A DNA stretch of 47,626 nt, taken from assembly GCA_018067045.1 (NCBI GenBank), contig JAGPVL010000030.1:1-47626 (forward strand), written 5' to 3'. This document shows, piece after piece, positions 33,883-43,322 of the stretch (position 1 is the stretch's first letter; every line of letters begins with the position of its first letter). Under the pieces are notes generated by a model. The model was not told the origin of the DNA, did no database searches, and saw only the letters and a list, made by a program, of their open reading frames with translations. This stretch comes from Gammaproteobacteria bacterium. GTDB taxonomy: Bacteria > Pseudomonadota > Gammaproteobacteria > Pseudomonadales > Alcanivoracaceae. The position numbers were made by a program, and so were the translations under genes.

Positions 33883-34647
33883 TTAAATCGTCAAGCCACC
33901 ATCAACGACCAAGCACTCGCCATTGGTATAACTTCCGGCATGAGAGACCAAATACAAAACAGCACCCGCAATTTCTTCTGGTTCCGCGTGACGGCCCATC
34001 GGAATATTCTTTACCACGGATTTATACATATTTTCATTATCAAATAAGGCCCCAGCAAACTGAGTTTTCGTCAGACCAGGTAACACCGCATTACAACGAA
34101 TACCGAAAGCTGCGCACTCCTTGGCAAAAACTTTCGTCATATTGACTACAGCGGCTTTGGTAATCGAGTAAATGCCTTGCCCCATGCCTGGCTGTAACGC
34201 ATTCACTGACGCTGTATTCACAATCGCGCCACCACCCTGTTCACGCATCAGCTTTCCAGCCTCTACCGACATAAAGAAATAGCCGCGAATATTAACATCC
34301 ACTGTTTTCGTGTAGGCCGCTAAGTCCGTATCCAGCACATTGCCAAAATACGGATTGGTCGCTGCATTATTCACCAAAATATCGAGTCGCTTATGACGCC
34401 CGCGAATTGCTTCAATGGTCGCGACCACCGCTTCTATATCGCCCACATGGCACGCAATCGCTTCAGCGCTGCCACCTGCCGCTACAATCTGACTCACCAC
34501 CGCTTCACAGCTCTGCGCCTTACGACTCGACACCAAAACGTGCGCCCCTTGCTGAGCCAATAACTTTGCAATGGCCTCGCCAATACCTCGACTCGCACCG
34601 GTCACCAGTGCGATCTTTCCGCTTAGGTTAAAAAGTTCTGTCGCCAT
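33883..34647 (-). CDS. SDR-family oxidoreductase (DHRS4-like)
   Basis: 254 residues, the standard length for a classical SDR. TGASRGIG (16-23) binds NAD(P), NNAATNPYFG follows the NNAG-type motif, and the catalytic Ser (NTASVN), Tyr and Lys (YSITK) are all present. The C-terminal VVDGGLTI is typical. It is the third gene after an acyl-CoA dehydrogenase and an APH-like kinase on the same strand, 85 bp downstream. This suggests oxidation or reduction of a hydroxyacyl-CoA or keto intermediate in the same pathway. Confidence 0.9.
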   Translation of the reverse strand: MATELFNLSGKIALVTGASRGIGEAIAKLLAQQGAHVLVSSRKAQSCEAVVSQIVAAGGSAEAIACHVGDIEAVVATIEAIRGRHKRLDILVNNAATNPYFGNVLDTDLAAYTKTVDVNIRGYFFMSVEAGKLMREQGGGAIVNTASVNALQPGMGQGIYSITKAAVVNMTKVFAKECAAFGIRCNAVLPGLTKTQFAGALFDNENMYKSVVKNIPMGRHAEPEEIAGAVLYLVSHAGSYTNGECLVVDGGLTI

Positions 34648-34732
34648 GCTGCTCTCCAGATTCGGCTAATATTGCGAGTTACTTTCTTAGCCAGCATCCT
34701 TGGTCTGCATCGAAAAGATATAACTCAATCGC

Positions 34733-35767
34733 TTATTGCAGTATTTGCGCGCCAAGCCCTGCCAATATTGGAGTTTGTTTTCCCGTCTCAAACGCTTGGT
34801 CGCTCGACGCATTCCCATCAAGCGCTCGGCGTAGTACGCCTTGGCAAATCGCCGCTAAACGAAAAAAACTAAACGCCAAATAGAAATGCCAATGAGGAAT
34901 ATCCTTCAGACCACGCCGCTCGCAATAGCGACTTATAATTTCTGCCTCAGAGGGCAAACATAAGGCTGCTCGGTCAAGCCCCGCCAAGCCTTTTGGAAAG
35001 CCTGTCGCAGGCAAACGTAAACACATGCAGAAATAGGCAAGATCCGCTAGAGGATGGCCAAGCGTCGATAGCTCCCAATCCAATACCGCCAATATCCTTG
35101 ACTCACCTTCATCGAAAATAAAATTGTCCATGCGATAATCGCCATGAATTAAGCTAATCTGGCCATCATCTGGCGGCAAGTTTCTCGGCAACCAGTCGAT
35201 CAACGTTTCCATATCAGCCAAGGTATCTGTTTCCGCCGCACGATACTGACGAGTCCAACGATTGAGCTGCCGCTCGAAATAATTCCCGGGCCTACCGTAA
35301 TCACCTAGACCTACCGCATTGACATCGACCTCGTGCAAATCTGCTAAGTTATCGATTAAGGAGTGATAAATTGGACGTCGTTGCGACACATGAAGGTCCG
35401 ACAAAGCGGGGTCCCAAAAAACGTGACCGTGCACATAACCCATCACATAAAACATACTGCCAATAACGGTTTCGTCTTCACACAGCAACATCGCCGGAGC
35501 AACTGGCACCGCGGTCCCCTCCAGCGCCCGCAAGACACGATATTCTCGGTCTACCGCATGGGCAGAAGCCAGCAATGCACCCGGCGGCTTACGTCGTAAT
35601 ACAAATTGACCTTGCTCACTATCTAATAGAAAAGTGGGGTTCGACTGCCCACCCGAAAATTTAGTCGCACTCACCGCACCACAAAAGCCTGGCAGGTTCC
35701 GAGCCAAGTACTTCGACAACGCCTCACAATCAATATCGCTAACACTAGCCGTTTCTTGACTAGCCAT
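34733..35767 (-). CDS. APH-like phosphotransferase, ACAD10/11- or LvaA-type
   Basis: 344 residues with the aminoglycoside-phosphotransferase kinase fold. The nucleotide loop is [11 protein letters not shown] (36-46), ATP lysine candidates are in FVLRRKPPG, the catalytic loop is HGDYRMDN (208-215), and Asp230 in [20 protein letters not shown] chelates magnesium. The last block is the signature of the ACAD10/ACAD11 and LvaA branch, which phosphorylates 4-hydroxyacyl-CoAs, not antibiotics. It overlaps the preceding acyl-CoA dehydrogenase gene by 8 bp, which supports the same pathway. It is therefore not called a resistance gene. Confidence 0.9.
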   Translation of the reverse strand: MASQETASVSDIDCEALSKYLARNLPGFCGAVSATKFSGGQSNPTFLLDSEQGQFVLRRKPPGALLASAHAVDREYRVLRALEGTAVPVAPAMLLCEDETVIGSMFYVMGYVHGHVFWDPALSDLHVSQRRPIYHSLIDNLADLHEVDVNAVGLGDYGRPGNYFERQLNRWTRQYRAAETDTLADMETLIDWLPRNLPPDDGQISLIHGDYRMDNFIFDEGESRILAVLDWELSTLGHPLADLAYFCMCLRLPATGFPKGLAGLDRAALCLPSEAEIISRYCERRGLKDIPHWHFYLAFSFFRLAAICQGVLRRALDGNASSDQAFETGKQTPILAGLGAQILQ

Positions 35768-36968
35768 GACGGACCGCCAACAGCTTGCCTAGCTGCATCA
35801 TGTGAACTTGGTCAGGCCCATCCGCTAGTCGTATAGTTCGCGCATAGTTATAGGCTTCTGCCAAAAAGAAATCTTTTGTCATGCCGCCAGCGCCATGTAG
35901 TTGCATCACGCGGTCAATCACTGCACAAGCCATATTCGGTGCGATGATTTTTATCGCAGCAATCACATCTAACGCAGCTTTGCTTCCAACGCGATCCATC
36001 TGATCCGCAGCCTTTAACGTCAGCAAACGAGCTTGCTCTATTTCACAATAACAACGCGCCAAATCTTCACGGACAGACTGATGCTCGCTAAGCTTGCGAC
36101 CAAACGTCGTGCGCTGCTCCACCCGACGGCAGGCCGCTTCCAGCGCACGCTGTGCCAACCCGATCAAACGCATGCAGTGGTGAATACGGCCCGGTCCCAA
36201 ACGTCCCTGAGCAATCTCAAAACCACGACCAGGCCCTAACAATATATTCGCCGCCGGCACTCGCACATCGCTGAACAATAACTCCGCATGACCCAGTGGA
36301 GGATCGTCATAACCCAACGTCGTTAACGACCTCACCACGGTCAGCCCCGGCGTATTCATTGGCACCAAAATTTGCGATTGCTGAGCGTGACGGTTAGGAT
36401 TCTCTGGATCGGTCTTGCCCATCACAATCAGAATTTTACAGGCACTGTTCATCGCCCCAGTAATAAACCATTTCCGCCCATTAATGACGTAATCCTCGCC
36501 GTCTTCGACGATTGACAAAGCGATGTTGGTCGCGTCTGACGAAGCCACGTCCGGCTCCGTCATCGCAAAGCCCGAACGAATTTCACCCGCTAGCAATGGT
36601 GTCAGCCAACGCGCTTTTTGCGCCGCAGATCCGTATTGCGCCAGCACTTCCATATTGCCTGTATCCGGCGCATTACAGTTAAAAACCTCTGGAGCCCACA
36701 GCACCTTTCCCATGATCTCCGCCAACGGCGCATATTCAAGGTTGCTAAAGCCAGGACCGTGCGCTGAATCCGAGGCAAACAAATTCCATAATCCCGCCTC
36801 ACGCGCCTGCGCCTTTAATGCATCCATTAACGGTGGCGATGTCCAGCGATTCTCTGCCGACTGAAAGTAATCATGGTAGGCCGTTTCATTCGGATAAATA
36901 TGCTCATCCATAAAATAATTGAGCCGATCAATATAGGATTGCACGCGCTCGCTGTGCTCGAAATTCAT
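35760..36968 (-). CDS. Acyl-CoA dehydrogenase, ACAD11/LvaC-like
   Basis: 402 residues from ATG 36968, which has AGGAG 6 nt upstream; an earlier frame start at 37001 is rejected. The flavin and substrate motif is [16 protein letters not shown] and the next block is [20 protein letters not shown], both typical of the ACAD10/11 branch. The C-terminal part ([20 protein letters not shown]) retains the family fold. In ACAD11 and LvaC the enzyme acts after a kinase phosphorylates a 4-hydroxyacyl-CoA, giving an enoyl-CoA. The kinase gene follows directly with an 8-bp overlap. It is the first gene of the three-gene operon. Confidence 0.92.
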   Translation of the reverse strand: MNFEHSERVQSYIDRLNYFMDEHIYPNETAYHDYFQSAENRWTSPPLMDALKAQAREAGLWNLFASDSAHGPGFSNLEYAPLAEIMGKVLWAPEVFNCNAPDTGNMEVLAQYGSAAQKARWLTPLLAGEIRSGFAMTEPDVASSDATNIALSIVEDGEDYVINGRKWFITGAMNSACKILIVMGKTDPENPNRHAQQSQILVPMNTPGLTVVRSLTTLGYDDPPLGHAELLFSDVRVPAANILLGPGRGFEIAQGRLGPGRIHHCMRLIGLAQRALEAACRRVEQRTTFGRKLSEHQSVREDLARCYCEIEQARLLTLKAADQMDRVGSKAALDVIAAIKIIAPNMACAVIDRVMQLHGAGGMTKDFFLAEAYNYARTIRLADGPDQVHMMQLGKLLAVRHG

Positions 36969-37123
36969 ATCTTCTCCTAGCTTGTTATTCACTGACCTCA
37001 CCAGCTGAGGCGAACGTTAAAACGCAACTCATCAAGAGTGTGCAACTTCCGCATAAATGTATAGCACTACCGGACACATATCTGCTTCTGTAACGACAAC
37101 CTGACCAAACAAAAAACAACAGA

Positions 37124-37152
37124 CAAAAAAATGCCCCGATATCGGGGCATTT
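37124..37152 (-). terminator. Terminator of the PF10118-like gene
   Basis: The perfect palindrome AAATGCCCCGAT/ATCGGGGCATTT (37129-37152) is followed on the minus strand by TTTTTT. It lies 25 bp after the stop of the minus-strand gene ending at 37178. Confidence 0.88.
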
Positions 37153-37177
37153 CAGGGCACTTCATGGCTCGGTCTTT

Positions 37178-38071
37178 TTAGCCATCAAGACCCGCAGCAA
37201 GCTCTGGCCGGTTTAACATGCTAGCCAACTTCTTCAGACCCTGATCTCGCAGTGCACGCGAATCACGTTTAGACGGATGAAAATCACGTTTAAAGTAAGC
37301 GAGATAAGCGGGACGCAGCTTATTCAACCACCCTTTGCGTCCCACCAACCAATTCAATCCAGAGGCAACAGAGCGCCAATCCGTCTTATCATCCATAGCG
37401 CTTCGTAACTGGAAAATATGGAAAGCGGTAAAACTTGCAAATTCGATCGTCGTAATCGCCATTTCACTGACACGAATCCAATAGTTATCAACCTGATCTT
37501 GGTAGACATCGAACGCTACAGACTTATGCTCACTTTCTTCGACCGCATGCCACAACCATAAAGGCACTAAACGCTCGTCCATGCCCTCAATAAATTCTGG
37601 ATTTTCCAGAATCATCTCTGCCAGCATGGCGGTAAAGTGCTCCAACGCACAGGTCTTTGCTAACTGCCGCTCTGGCGATAAAAATTTACCCTGCCACTTC
37701 AATCCCTTCAGCACGAACTCCTCAACAATATCTGTCGGAATTCCTTTTTCGCGCAAAAAGCCATTAAACGCTTCATGTTCATTGCCATGGTGCGCCTCCT
37801 GCCCGATAAATCCTTTTACCTCTTCCTTCAGCTTACTGTTGCTGACGCCCTTTTGGTAATGTCGTACAGAACGGACAAAAAAACGCTCTCCCTCTGGGAA
37901 AGTACAAGACAACGCACTGAGTAGCATCGTCTTAAACTGATCACCAGCAAACCAGTAGCGCGGAATATCCGTATCAAACTCGAAGTCCATACGCCGAGGC
38001 TGAATATCGCTATTGTTTACCTTGCCGTCTTTACGCGGCGTAGACGGTAACGCTTTCGCTTTTGCATTCAT
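37178..38071 (-). CDS. Predicted metal-dependent hydrolase (PF10118 type)
   Basis: 297 residues. The family is helical with conserved acidic and His residues: IGQEAHHGNEHEAFNGFL, CALEHFTAMLAEMI and WLWHAVEESEHKSVAFDVYQ show the repeated E..H patterns expected to bind two metal ions in a ferritin-like bundle. The biochemical reaction of the family is not established; its members often sit with fatty-acid and monooxygenase genes, as here. Residues 1-28 are a polar extension. It lies 190 bp after the patatin gene on the same strand and ends at a strong terminator. Confidence 0.85.
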   Translation of the reverse strand: MNAKAKALPSTPRKDGKVNNSDIQPRRMDFEFDTDIPRYWFAGDQFKTMLLSALSCTFPEGERFFVRSVRHYQKGVSNSKLKEEVKGFIGQEAHHGNEHEAFNGFLREKGIPTDIVEEFVLKGLKWQGKFLSPERQLAKTCALEHFTAMLAEMILENPEFIEGMDERLVPLWLWHAVEESEHKSVAFDVYQDQVDNYWIRVSEMAITTIEFASFTAFHIFQLRSAMDDKTDWRSVASGLNWLVGRKGWLNKLRPAYLAYFKRDFHPSKRDSRALRDQGLKKLASMLNRPELAAGLDG

Positions 38072-38261
38072 CTAACAACACTCCGAAGCCATAATTTCAC
38101 CGCAATCCTCATGACTGAAAGAATGCAGGTTCAAGTACGAAAGTGTCAGGTCTGCTTGCGCCATTAGAAATGCGATCCTGTCCTCTTTCAGGCCCAGTCC
38201 AACCTCCATGCATTTCCCCAACAGCTAGGATAACGACTCCTTACGTTCAATTAAGCCGTTC

Positions 38262-39296
38262 TTAGCTCACCGAAACGGCGCCTGAAAATCCGCATTCCGT
38301 GCCTCTCGTACTGGCAGATAGAGCTGTGCTCACGGCATCTGGCGCCGTCGCACAGGCCGTATTAAAAACTAACTCGCGGCGCTTGGGGTCCATCATGTTA
38401 AAACCAAAGGCTTCAAGATCCTGCGGACCCGGCTCAAGACGAATCACACGAATCCCTGCCGCCTCCAGTTTCATCACTTCGCGATCAACAATCGACGTCA
38501 TGTAGCGACGCACACGACGCTCAATTTTTTCTAAACGCGAGCGAGGGTTATCCATAGCCGACGCCGCCATTGGCGCCAAGACAATCACCTCTTCAATATC
38601 AGTGCCAATCAGCATGTCAGCAGACACGGGCGAAGCAATACCGCCATCTAGATATTCATGGCTATTCCACGCCACCGGCGGACACCAACCCGGCACCGCA
38701 TAAGAGGCACATACCGCTTTGTTCAGCGGCATATCAGTAACATCTCGACCAAGCGCTACACGCTCCCCACTATCGGCATCAACGACCATAATCCACGTGG
38801 CAGGATGGGGGCTCCACTCGCCGTCCGGTACAACGGTATTAATTAAATCCATAAACGGCGTCATATCGGATCGACCGCGCGGCAAAATACCGGTAATGGC
38901 CGTCAGTGGACTGACCTCACCCCGCAAACCTTTCCACACCAGCGGCGCAGCGGTTAAACGTGGCGCCGGCAGAGGCGGCAAAGCACCGCCCGTGTCGGTA
39001 TCGTGCTGCCACGTGCAATCAAGCTGCTCACCTTTCTCACTAGCAACCATACGACTGACTGGCGTACCGGCGGACAAAAGCGCCGCTAACACAGCACCCG
39101 CGGACGTACCTACTAGAACACTGGCGTCACGCGCATCCCAGTTACGTTGCTTTTCCAGCTCTGCCAACATAGCAATAGACCAGGCAGCGCCGGCAACGCC
39201 GCCACAACCAAGTACTAACCCGATTTTTGGGGTCTCGTTGGTAGACTCTTTAGCGACAGATTGTTTCGTCGATAACGGCGCTTTTGATTTAGGCAT
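38262..39296 (-). CDS. Patatin-like phospholipase family protein
   Basis: 344 residues. The Ser/Asp dyad is visible: oxyanion loop GCGGVAG (30-36), nucleophile Ser65 in VGTSAG, and Asp217 in YLDGGIASP (the D-G-G motif). The fold is that of patatin/RssA-like lipid acyl hydrolases. There is no signal peptide, so it should act in the cytoplasm or on the inner face of the membrane. GGAGAAAG precedes the ATG. It overlaps the end of the flavin monooxygenase gene by 8 bp, so the two are translated together; hydrolysis of an ester made by a Baeyer-Villiger step is an attractive inference. Confidence 0.92.
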   Translation of the reverse strand: MPKSKAPLSTKQSVAKESTNETPKIGLVLGCGGVAGAAWSIAMLAELEKQRNWDARDASVLVGTSAGAVLAALLSAGTPVSRMVASEKGEQLDCTWQHDTDTGGALPPLPAPRLTAAPLVWKGLRGEVSPLTAITGILPRGRSDMTPFMDLINTVVPDGEWSPHPATWIMVVDADSGERVALGRDVTDMPLNKAVCASYAVPGWCPPVAWNSHEYLDGGIASPVSADMLIGTDIEEVIVLAPMAASAMDNPRSRLEKIERRVRRYMTSIVDREVMKLEAAGIRVIRLEPGPQDLEAFGFNMMDPKRRELVFNTACATAPDAVSTALSASTRGTECGFSGAVSVS

Positions 39297-40881
39297 ATTC
39301 TTTCTCCATTGCTTTCACTTCAAACGCTGGCTCAGCTTGCGTCATCTCATCAGCCTGCGGCGCACCAAAACATTTGCCGGTCGGCACAATGTGATAATTT
39401 TCAATATCGAATTTCGCCAACAGCCGTTGCATCGTCAAGGTGCTCCACGGAAATCCAATACTGTTTTTACCATTTACATCAATGTAATAACTGGAACAGC
39501 CACCAGTATTCCAGACGGTTTTCTGTAAATCTCTTTGCACTTTCTCGTTGTAATGGGCCTGCGCCGAACGCTTCACATCAATACGTTCTAACTCCAGCGC
39601 TTTCATGGCACGCACTGCGCCCATGGCATAATTGAGCTGCGCTTCAATAACAATAAAGGCCGAGTTATGGCCAATCGCCAAATTCGGCCCAAGCACCATA
39701 AACATATTCGGAAACCCAGTCACAGAGCTACCGCGATACGCCTCTGGACTGCCCTGCCAAATGTCAGCCATTGACCGACCGTCGATGCCGCGCACCAAAT
39801 GGGAAATCGGCTGATCAGATACCTTAAACCCGGTACCAAAGATAATCACATCCACATCGCGCTCGCTGCCATCCTGGCCAATGACCGTATTGCCTCGAAT
39901 CTCCATAACACCGGAATCAAACAGCTCAACATTACGCTGGGCGATCGCTGGATAGTAATTATTCGACAGCAACATGCGCTTACAGCCCAGCGTATAATCC
40001 GGCGTCAACTTGTCGCGCAGCTCCGCATCGCGTACAGCCCAGCGAAGATGACCACGGGCGATACGCTCCACATGTTTTAGCAGCGAAGGCCGGCGAAAGC
40101 CGATACCAAAAGTTTCAAAGCTAGCGTAGATCGCTTTACGTAGTGATTGCTTAGCGAACGGCAAGCCAAGAAAACGCTGTGGTAACGACGGCATACTGCT
40201 GTCGGGCTTCGGTAAAATCCATTGCGGCGTGCGTTGATACACCTTCAGGTCAGATACCAACGGTTGGATTTCTGGAACAAACTGAATAGCCGATGCACCA
40301 GTACCAATTACCGCAACGCGCTTTCCGGTTAAATCGAGATCGTGACGCCAATGGGATGAATGGAATGCCTCACCAGGGAATTCTTTTAAGCCTGGAAAAT
40401 CAGGAATAATCGGCTCGTGCAAATAACCTGCGCATGAAATAATCATGCGGGCATACCAAATATTTTTCGCCGTTCTGACCACCCACACACTCTGAGCATC
40501 ATCCCAGTAAGCATCTTCCGTAGGCTCACCGAAACGAATAAAGGGCATCACGGAAAACTGGCTCGCAGTGTCATTCACGTATTCAAGAATTTCTTCTTGC
40601 CCAGCAAAAACACGACTCCAGTCCGCTTTCTGTGCAAACGAAAACGAATACAATGCCGAGGGCACATCGCAGGCGCAGCCCGGGTAGGTATTGTCGCGCC
40701 ACGTTCCGCCCAATGAATCCGACTTTTCCAGCACCACAAAGTTACTCACGCCTTCTTTCTTTAAACGAATAGCTGCGCCAATCCCACTAATACCAGCCCC
40801 AACGATCAGTACGTCAACCGACTGTACGGGCAAGGATGTATGAAGAGACGCGCTATCTGAATTGCTGCTTACTTGTGTCAT
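39289..40881 (-). CDS. Flavin-containing monooxygenase, Baeyer-Villiger type
   Basis: 530 residues. The FAD Rossmann motif is GAGISGIGAA (28-37). The Baeyer-Villiger fingerprint F-x-G-x3-H-x3-W is present as FPGEAFHSSHW (168-178), and the NADP motif is GTGASAIQF (193-201). Such enzymes insert oxygen next to a ketone or oxidise long-chain substrates; EthA and MymA of Mycobacterium are relatives. The first 20 residues are polar. It lies 63 bp after the SDR gene and overlaps the patatin gene, with an AraC regulator divergent from the group. Confidence 0.94.
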   Translation of the reverse strand: MTQVSSNSDSASLHTSLPVQSVDVLIVGAGISGIGAAIRLKKEGVSNFVVLEKSDSLGGTWRDNTYPGCACDVPSALYSFSFAQKADWSRVFAGQEEILEYVNDTASQFSVMPFIRFGEPTEDAYWDDAQSVWVVRTAKNIWYARMIISCAGYLHEPIIPDFPGLKEFPGEAFHSSHWRHDLDLTGKRVAVIGTGASAIQFVPEIQPLVSDLKVYQRTPQWILPKPDSSMPSLPQRFLGLPFAKQSLRKAIYASFETFGIGFRRPSLLKHVERIARGHLRWAVRDAELRDKLTPDYTLGCKRMLLSNNYYPAIAQRNVELFDSGVMEIRGNTVIGQDGSERDVDVIIFGTGFKVSDQPISHLVRGIDGRSMADIWQGSPEAYRGSSVTGFPNMFMVLGPNLAIGHNSAFIVIEAQLNYAMGAVRAMKALELERIDVKRSAQAHYNEKVQRDLQKTVWNTGGCSSYYIDVNGKNSIGFPWSTLTMQRLLAKFDIENYHIVPTGKCFGAPQADEMTQAEPAFEVKAMEKEYA

Positions 40882-40944
40882 CGTATCAACCCCAATCTAC
40901 ATATCGCTTTCATTTTTCCTGTGCTTATTTCAACGCCACGCCGT

Positions 40945-41856
40945 TTATACGGCTTTCTTGGCAGCACTTTTTGAGACAGTCTTCTTCACGGATTTCTTTA
41001 CGTCCGCCTTAAGTGTCGGCACGGGTTTCTCTAACGAGGCAATACGCTGGGTGTAACCTGCACGGGCCTGATGATCAACTTGCTCCAAAATGCGGCGATC
41101 CCCTAAAGTGCGACGCAAACCACGCAACACCCAACGAGGGGTAATACCTTGCAGTGCCGAGACCGGGCCGAGATAGCGCGGCACCGTCACATCGGTCAGC
41201 TGCTGCTCAATCGCATCACGCACAGCCAACGCTACGTCTTCAGGAGACGCAGTCGGCACGCCCTTGCCCGCTTCGTCAGTGCCAGATGCCAGCTCGGTCG
41301 TTACCTTCGATGGCATCACCATGGTGAATTGAATACCGCTATCGCGAAACTCTTCGCGCAACGTTTCCGTCAGCCCAACCACCGCATACTTCGTCGCGCA
41401 ATAAACGGCTAAGCCTGGCACGGCAATACGCCCCGCCATGGAGGCAATATTAATAATGTGGCCCCGTCCACGAGTGATCATGCTCGGCATCACTGCCTTG
41501 CAACCCAAAATAACGCCACGCACATTAATATCGATCTGCGTATCACTCGCACCGTCTGTTTCCGCCAAAAAATCCCCAGCAGGCATAATGCCCGCGTTGT
41601 TGATCAGCACATCAATCGGACCCAGCGCCTTCTCCGTCGCCTTTAGAAACGCCTCAAACGCACCACGATCACGTACATCCAAAAAGCCGCCATACCCGTT
41701 CAGGTCACGGCCCGCTTGCTGGGCGAGCTCAGCATCAATATCCCCGACGCTGACGCGGGCGCCAGCCGCCGACAACTCACGCGCAATGGCCAAGCCAATT
41801 CCTCTGCCACCACCTGTAATGGCGACGACTGCACCGTCTAATCGAATCCCCGTCAT
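40945..41856 (-). CDS. SDR-family oxidoreductase with a Lys-rich C-terminal tail
   Basis: 303 residues from ATG 41856 (GGAGGT upstream); a start at 41901 would add 15 residues. The NAD(P) motif is TGGGRGIG (14-21), NNAG follows as INNAGIMPAG, and the catalytic block is IINIASMAGR with YCATK. After the catalytic domain (about residue 250) comes an extra segment ending in a basic, Lys/Ala/Ser-rich tail (KADVKKSVKKTVSKSAAKKAV, the last 21 residues, shown by its key lysines only). Such tails are rare in SDRs. It is the first gene of the SDR-monooxygenase-patatin set and divergent from the AraC gene. Confidence 0.92.
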   Translation of the reverse strand: MTGIRLDGAVVAITGGGRGIGLAIARELSAAGARVSVGDIDAELAQQAGRDLNGYGGFLDVRDRGAFEAFLKATEKALGPIDVLINNAGIMPAGDFLAETDGASDTQIDINVRGVILGCKAVMPSMITRGRGHIINIASMAGRIAVPGLAVYCATKYAVVGLTETLREEFRDSGIQFTMVMPSKVTTELASGTDEAGKGVPTASPEDVALAVRDAIEQQLTDVTVPRYLGPVSALQGITPRWVLRGLRRTLGDRRILEQVDHQARAGYTQRIASLEKPVPTLKADVKKSVKKTVSKSAAKKAV

Positions 41857-41980
41857 GCTTACCTCCGCTCGTAAGTTGTCGCTGCTAACATCCCAAGCCA
41901 ATGAATAGTCTCATTGATAAATGTCATGGTCGGCTTGCATTGTAAACACGATGTACACCCGAGCGTCATAACCGCTGATG

Positions 41981-42028
41981 CCATATTGCTTATCATTATG
42001 GGCCATGTAAGTATTGACCCATATTGCT
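41981..42028. promoter_or_regulatory. Candidate AraC-regulator binding sites (direct repeat)
   Basis: CCATATTGCT occurs at 41981-41990 and again at 42019-42028, 38 bp apart (start to start), in the 231-bp region between the divergent SDR and AraC genes. Direct repeats are the usual target of AraC/XylS regulators. The 10-bp identity could be chance, so this is a candidate only. Confidence 0.4.
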
Positions 42029-42087
42029 AACCTCGCCCATTCAAGCAGCGGCGAGATAGACGGCCAGCGCCCGCCAAAAGGAACTGC

Positions 42088-43137
42088 ATGCAACAACTGC
42101 GCGAACTCAATCGCCCAACGATCTCTATCGCCTACCTTCAGCTCATGGTCGAGCTGATGGCTGAGCACGGCATTTCCAGCCAAGCGCTACTGCACGACAT
42201 TCCGATTGCCCCCTCGACACTCAACAACCCCGAATCAAAAATGTCCGCCTATCAATGGATGCTGGTGATACTGCGTGCACAGTCCTTAAGCGATACGCCA
42301 GGACTAGGTTATGAATATGGTTTGCGAATGCGGCCAACTGTCCACGGCGTACTCGGTTACGCCACCATGAGCAGCAGCTCACTACGCGACGCACTGGAAA
42401 CATCTGTGCGCTTTATGCGCGCGCGCCAGGCAGGCTTTCGCTTGGAGTATCGTGAAGATGAATCCGCCGCTGAACTGTGGCTCATCGAAACGCAGCCAAT
42501 CCCAGTGTTACGGCGTTTTTTTTATGAGAATATTCTGCTCGGTCTCGCGCGTGCTGCCGCGGTATTACTCGGCAAAGAGCTGGAGGAATTTAACGACGTT
42601 GAGATATTTGTCGATTGGCCAGAACCAAGTTATCACCAAGCATGGAAAGATCGTCTACCGATGATTCGATTTAACGCTCACGGTAACTTTGTTCGCCTAC
42701 CGCGCCATTATCAAAACATGCGCCCGGTACTGGCCGACCCCCTTGCCTCGCAACAAGCCATCGCATTATGCGAGCGCGAGCTTGCCCTCGCCTCGGATGT
42801 TGAGTCCAGCGTTACTCTGCGCGTGCGTGCGGAATTAATGCCCCATCGAGGCCACCACGACAATAATGGCTACCCCAAACTGGATGACATCGCCGCACGC
42901 CTTAACCTGTCCGCCCGCACGCTCAAGCGCAAGCTACAACAGCAAGGCACCTCGTACTTGTTGCTATTAGAAGAAGCACGGAGACGCGACGCACAAGACC
43001 TACTGGCTCGCCGCAATATCAGCATTCAAGACATCGCCACGCGACTGGGCTATCGCAACCCCGCCAACTTTACCCGCGCCTTTAAAAAGTGGACCGGCGA
43101 ACCACCCGCCAGTTTCCGAGCTCGGCAAAACCACTAA
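42088..43137 (+). CDS. AraC-family regulator, VirS/OruR-like
   Basis: 349 residues, with AAAGGA before the ATG. The N-terminal domain (about 20-215) is the Arabinose_bd type: GLGYEYGLRMRPTVHGVLGY is the typical block. The C-terminal double HTH (about 250-345) has LNLSARTLKRKLQQQGTSYL and ISIQDIATRLGYRNPANFTR, then AFKKWTGEPPASFRA. It is divergent from the SDR/monooxygenase/patatin genes, just as virS is divergent from mymA in M. tuberculosis, so it likely activates them in response to a lipid or acidic signal (inference). It differs clearly from the AraC regulator at 29556. Confidence 0.94.
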   Translation: MQQLRELNRPTISIAYLQLMVELMAEHGISSQALLHDIPIAPSTLNNPESKMSAYQWMLVILRAQSLSDTPGLGYEYGLRMRPTVHGVLGYATMSSSSLRDALETSVRFMRARQAGFRLEYREDESAAELWLIETQPIPVLRRFFYENILLGLARAAAVLLGKELEEFNDVEIFVDWPEPSYHQAWKDRLPMIRFNAHGNFVRLPRHYQNMRPVLADPLASQQAIALCERELALASDVESSVTLRVRAELMPHRGHHDNNGYPKLDDIAARLNLSARTLKRKLQQQGTSYLLLLEEARRRDAQDLLARRNISIQDIATRLGYRNPANFTRAFKKWTGEPPASFRARQNH

Positions 43138-43161
43138 AGCCCTGTACTCGAACCTACCCCG

Positions 43162-43192
43162 CGAGCCTTGCTTGCAAGCAAGCCCCCACAAG
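43162..43192. repeat. REP-like element with internal palindrome
   Basis: CTTGCTTGCAAGCAAG is a near-symmetric core followed by CCCCCACAAG. It shares the 'TGCAAGC..CCC.CACAAG' pattern with the elements at 461-545 and 43266-43322. Confidence 0.6.
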
Positions 43193-43265
43193 AACCAGCA
43201 GTAATGCGCATATAGGACGCTGCTTTCTGGCGAAAGGTTTTCGGTTTTTCCGATACTGGCGCGCG

Positions 43266-43322
43266 TGCAAGCAGCCTCCCACAAACACCAACAGCGATGC
43301 CCCTTGTGGGAGGCTGCTTGCA
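43266..43322. repeat. REP-like perfect inverted repeat pair
   Basis: TGCAAGCAGCCTCCCACAA (43266-43284) and its exact reverse complement (43304-43322) flank a 19-bp spacer. The same sequence with one change forms the pair at 461-545 about 43 kb away, so this is a dispersed family. Confidence 0.88.

Noticed and set aside
34733-35767. Aminoglycoside resistance kinase
   Set aside because: The APH fold is shared, but the block [14 protein letters not shown] and the overlap with an acyl-CoA dehydrogenase point to the ACAD11/LvaA branch.
41911-42183. 90-residue minus-strand gene between SDR and AraC
   Set aside because: It overlaps the start of the AraC gene, has no ribosome-binding site and occupies the divergent promoter region.
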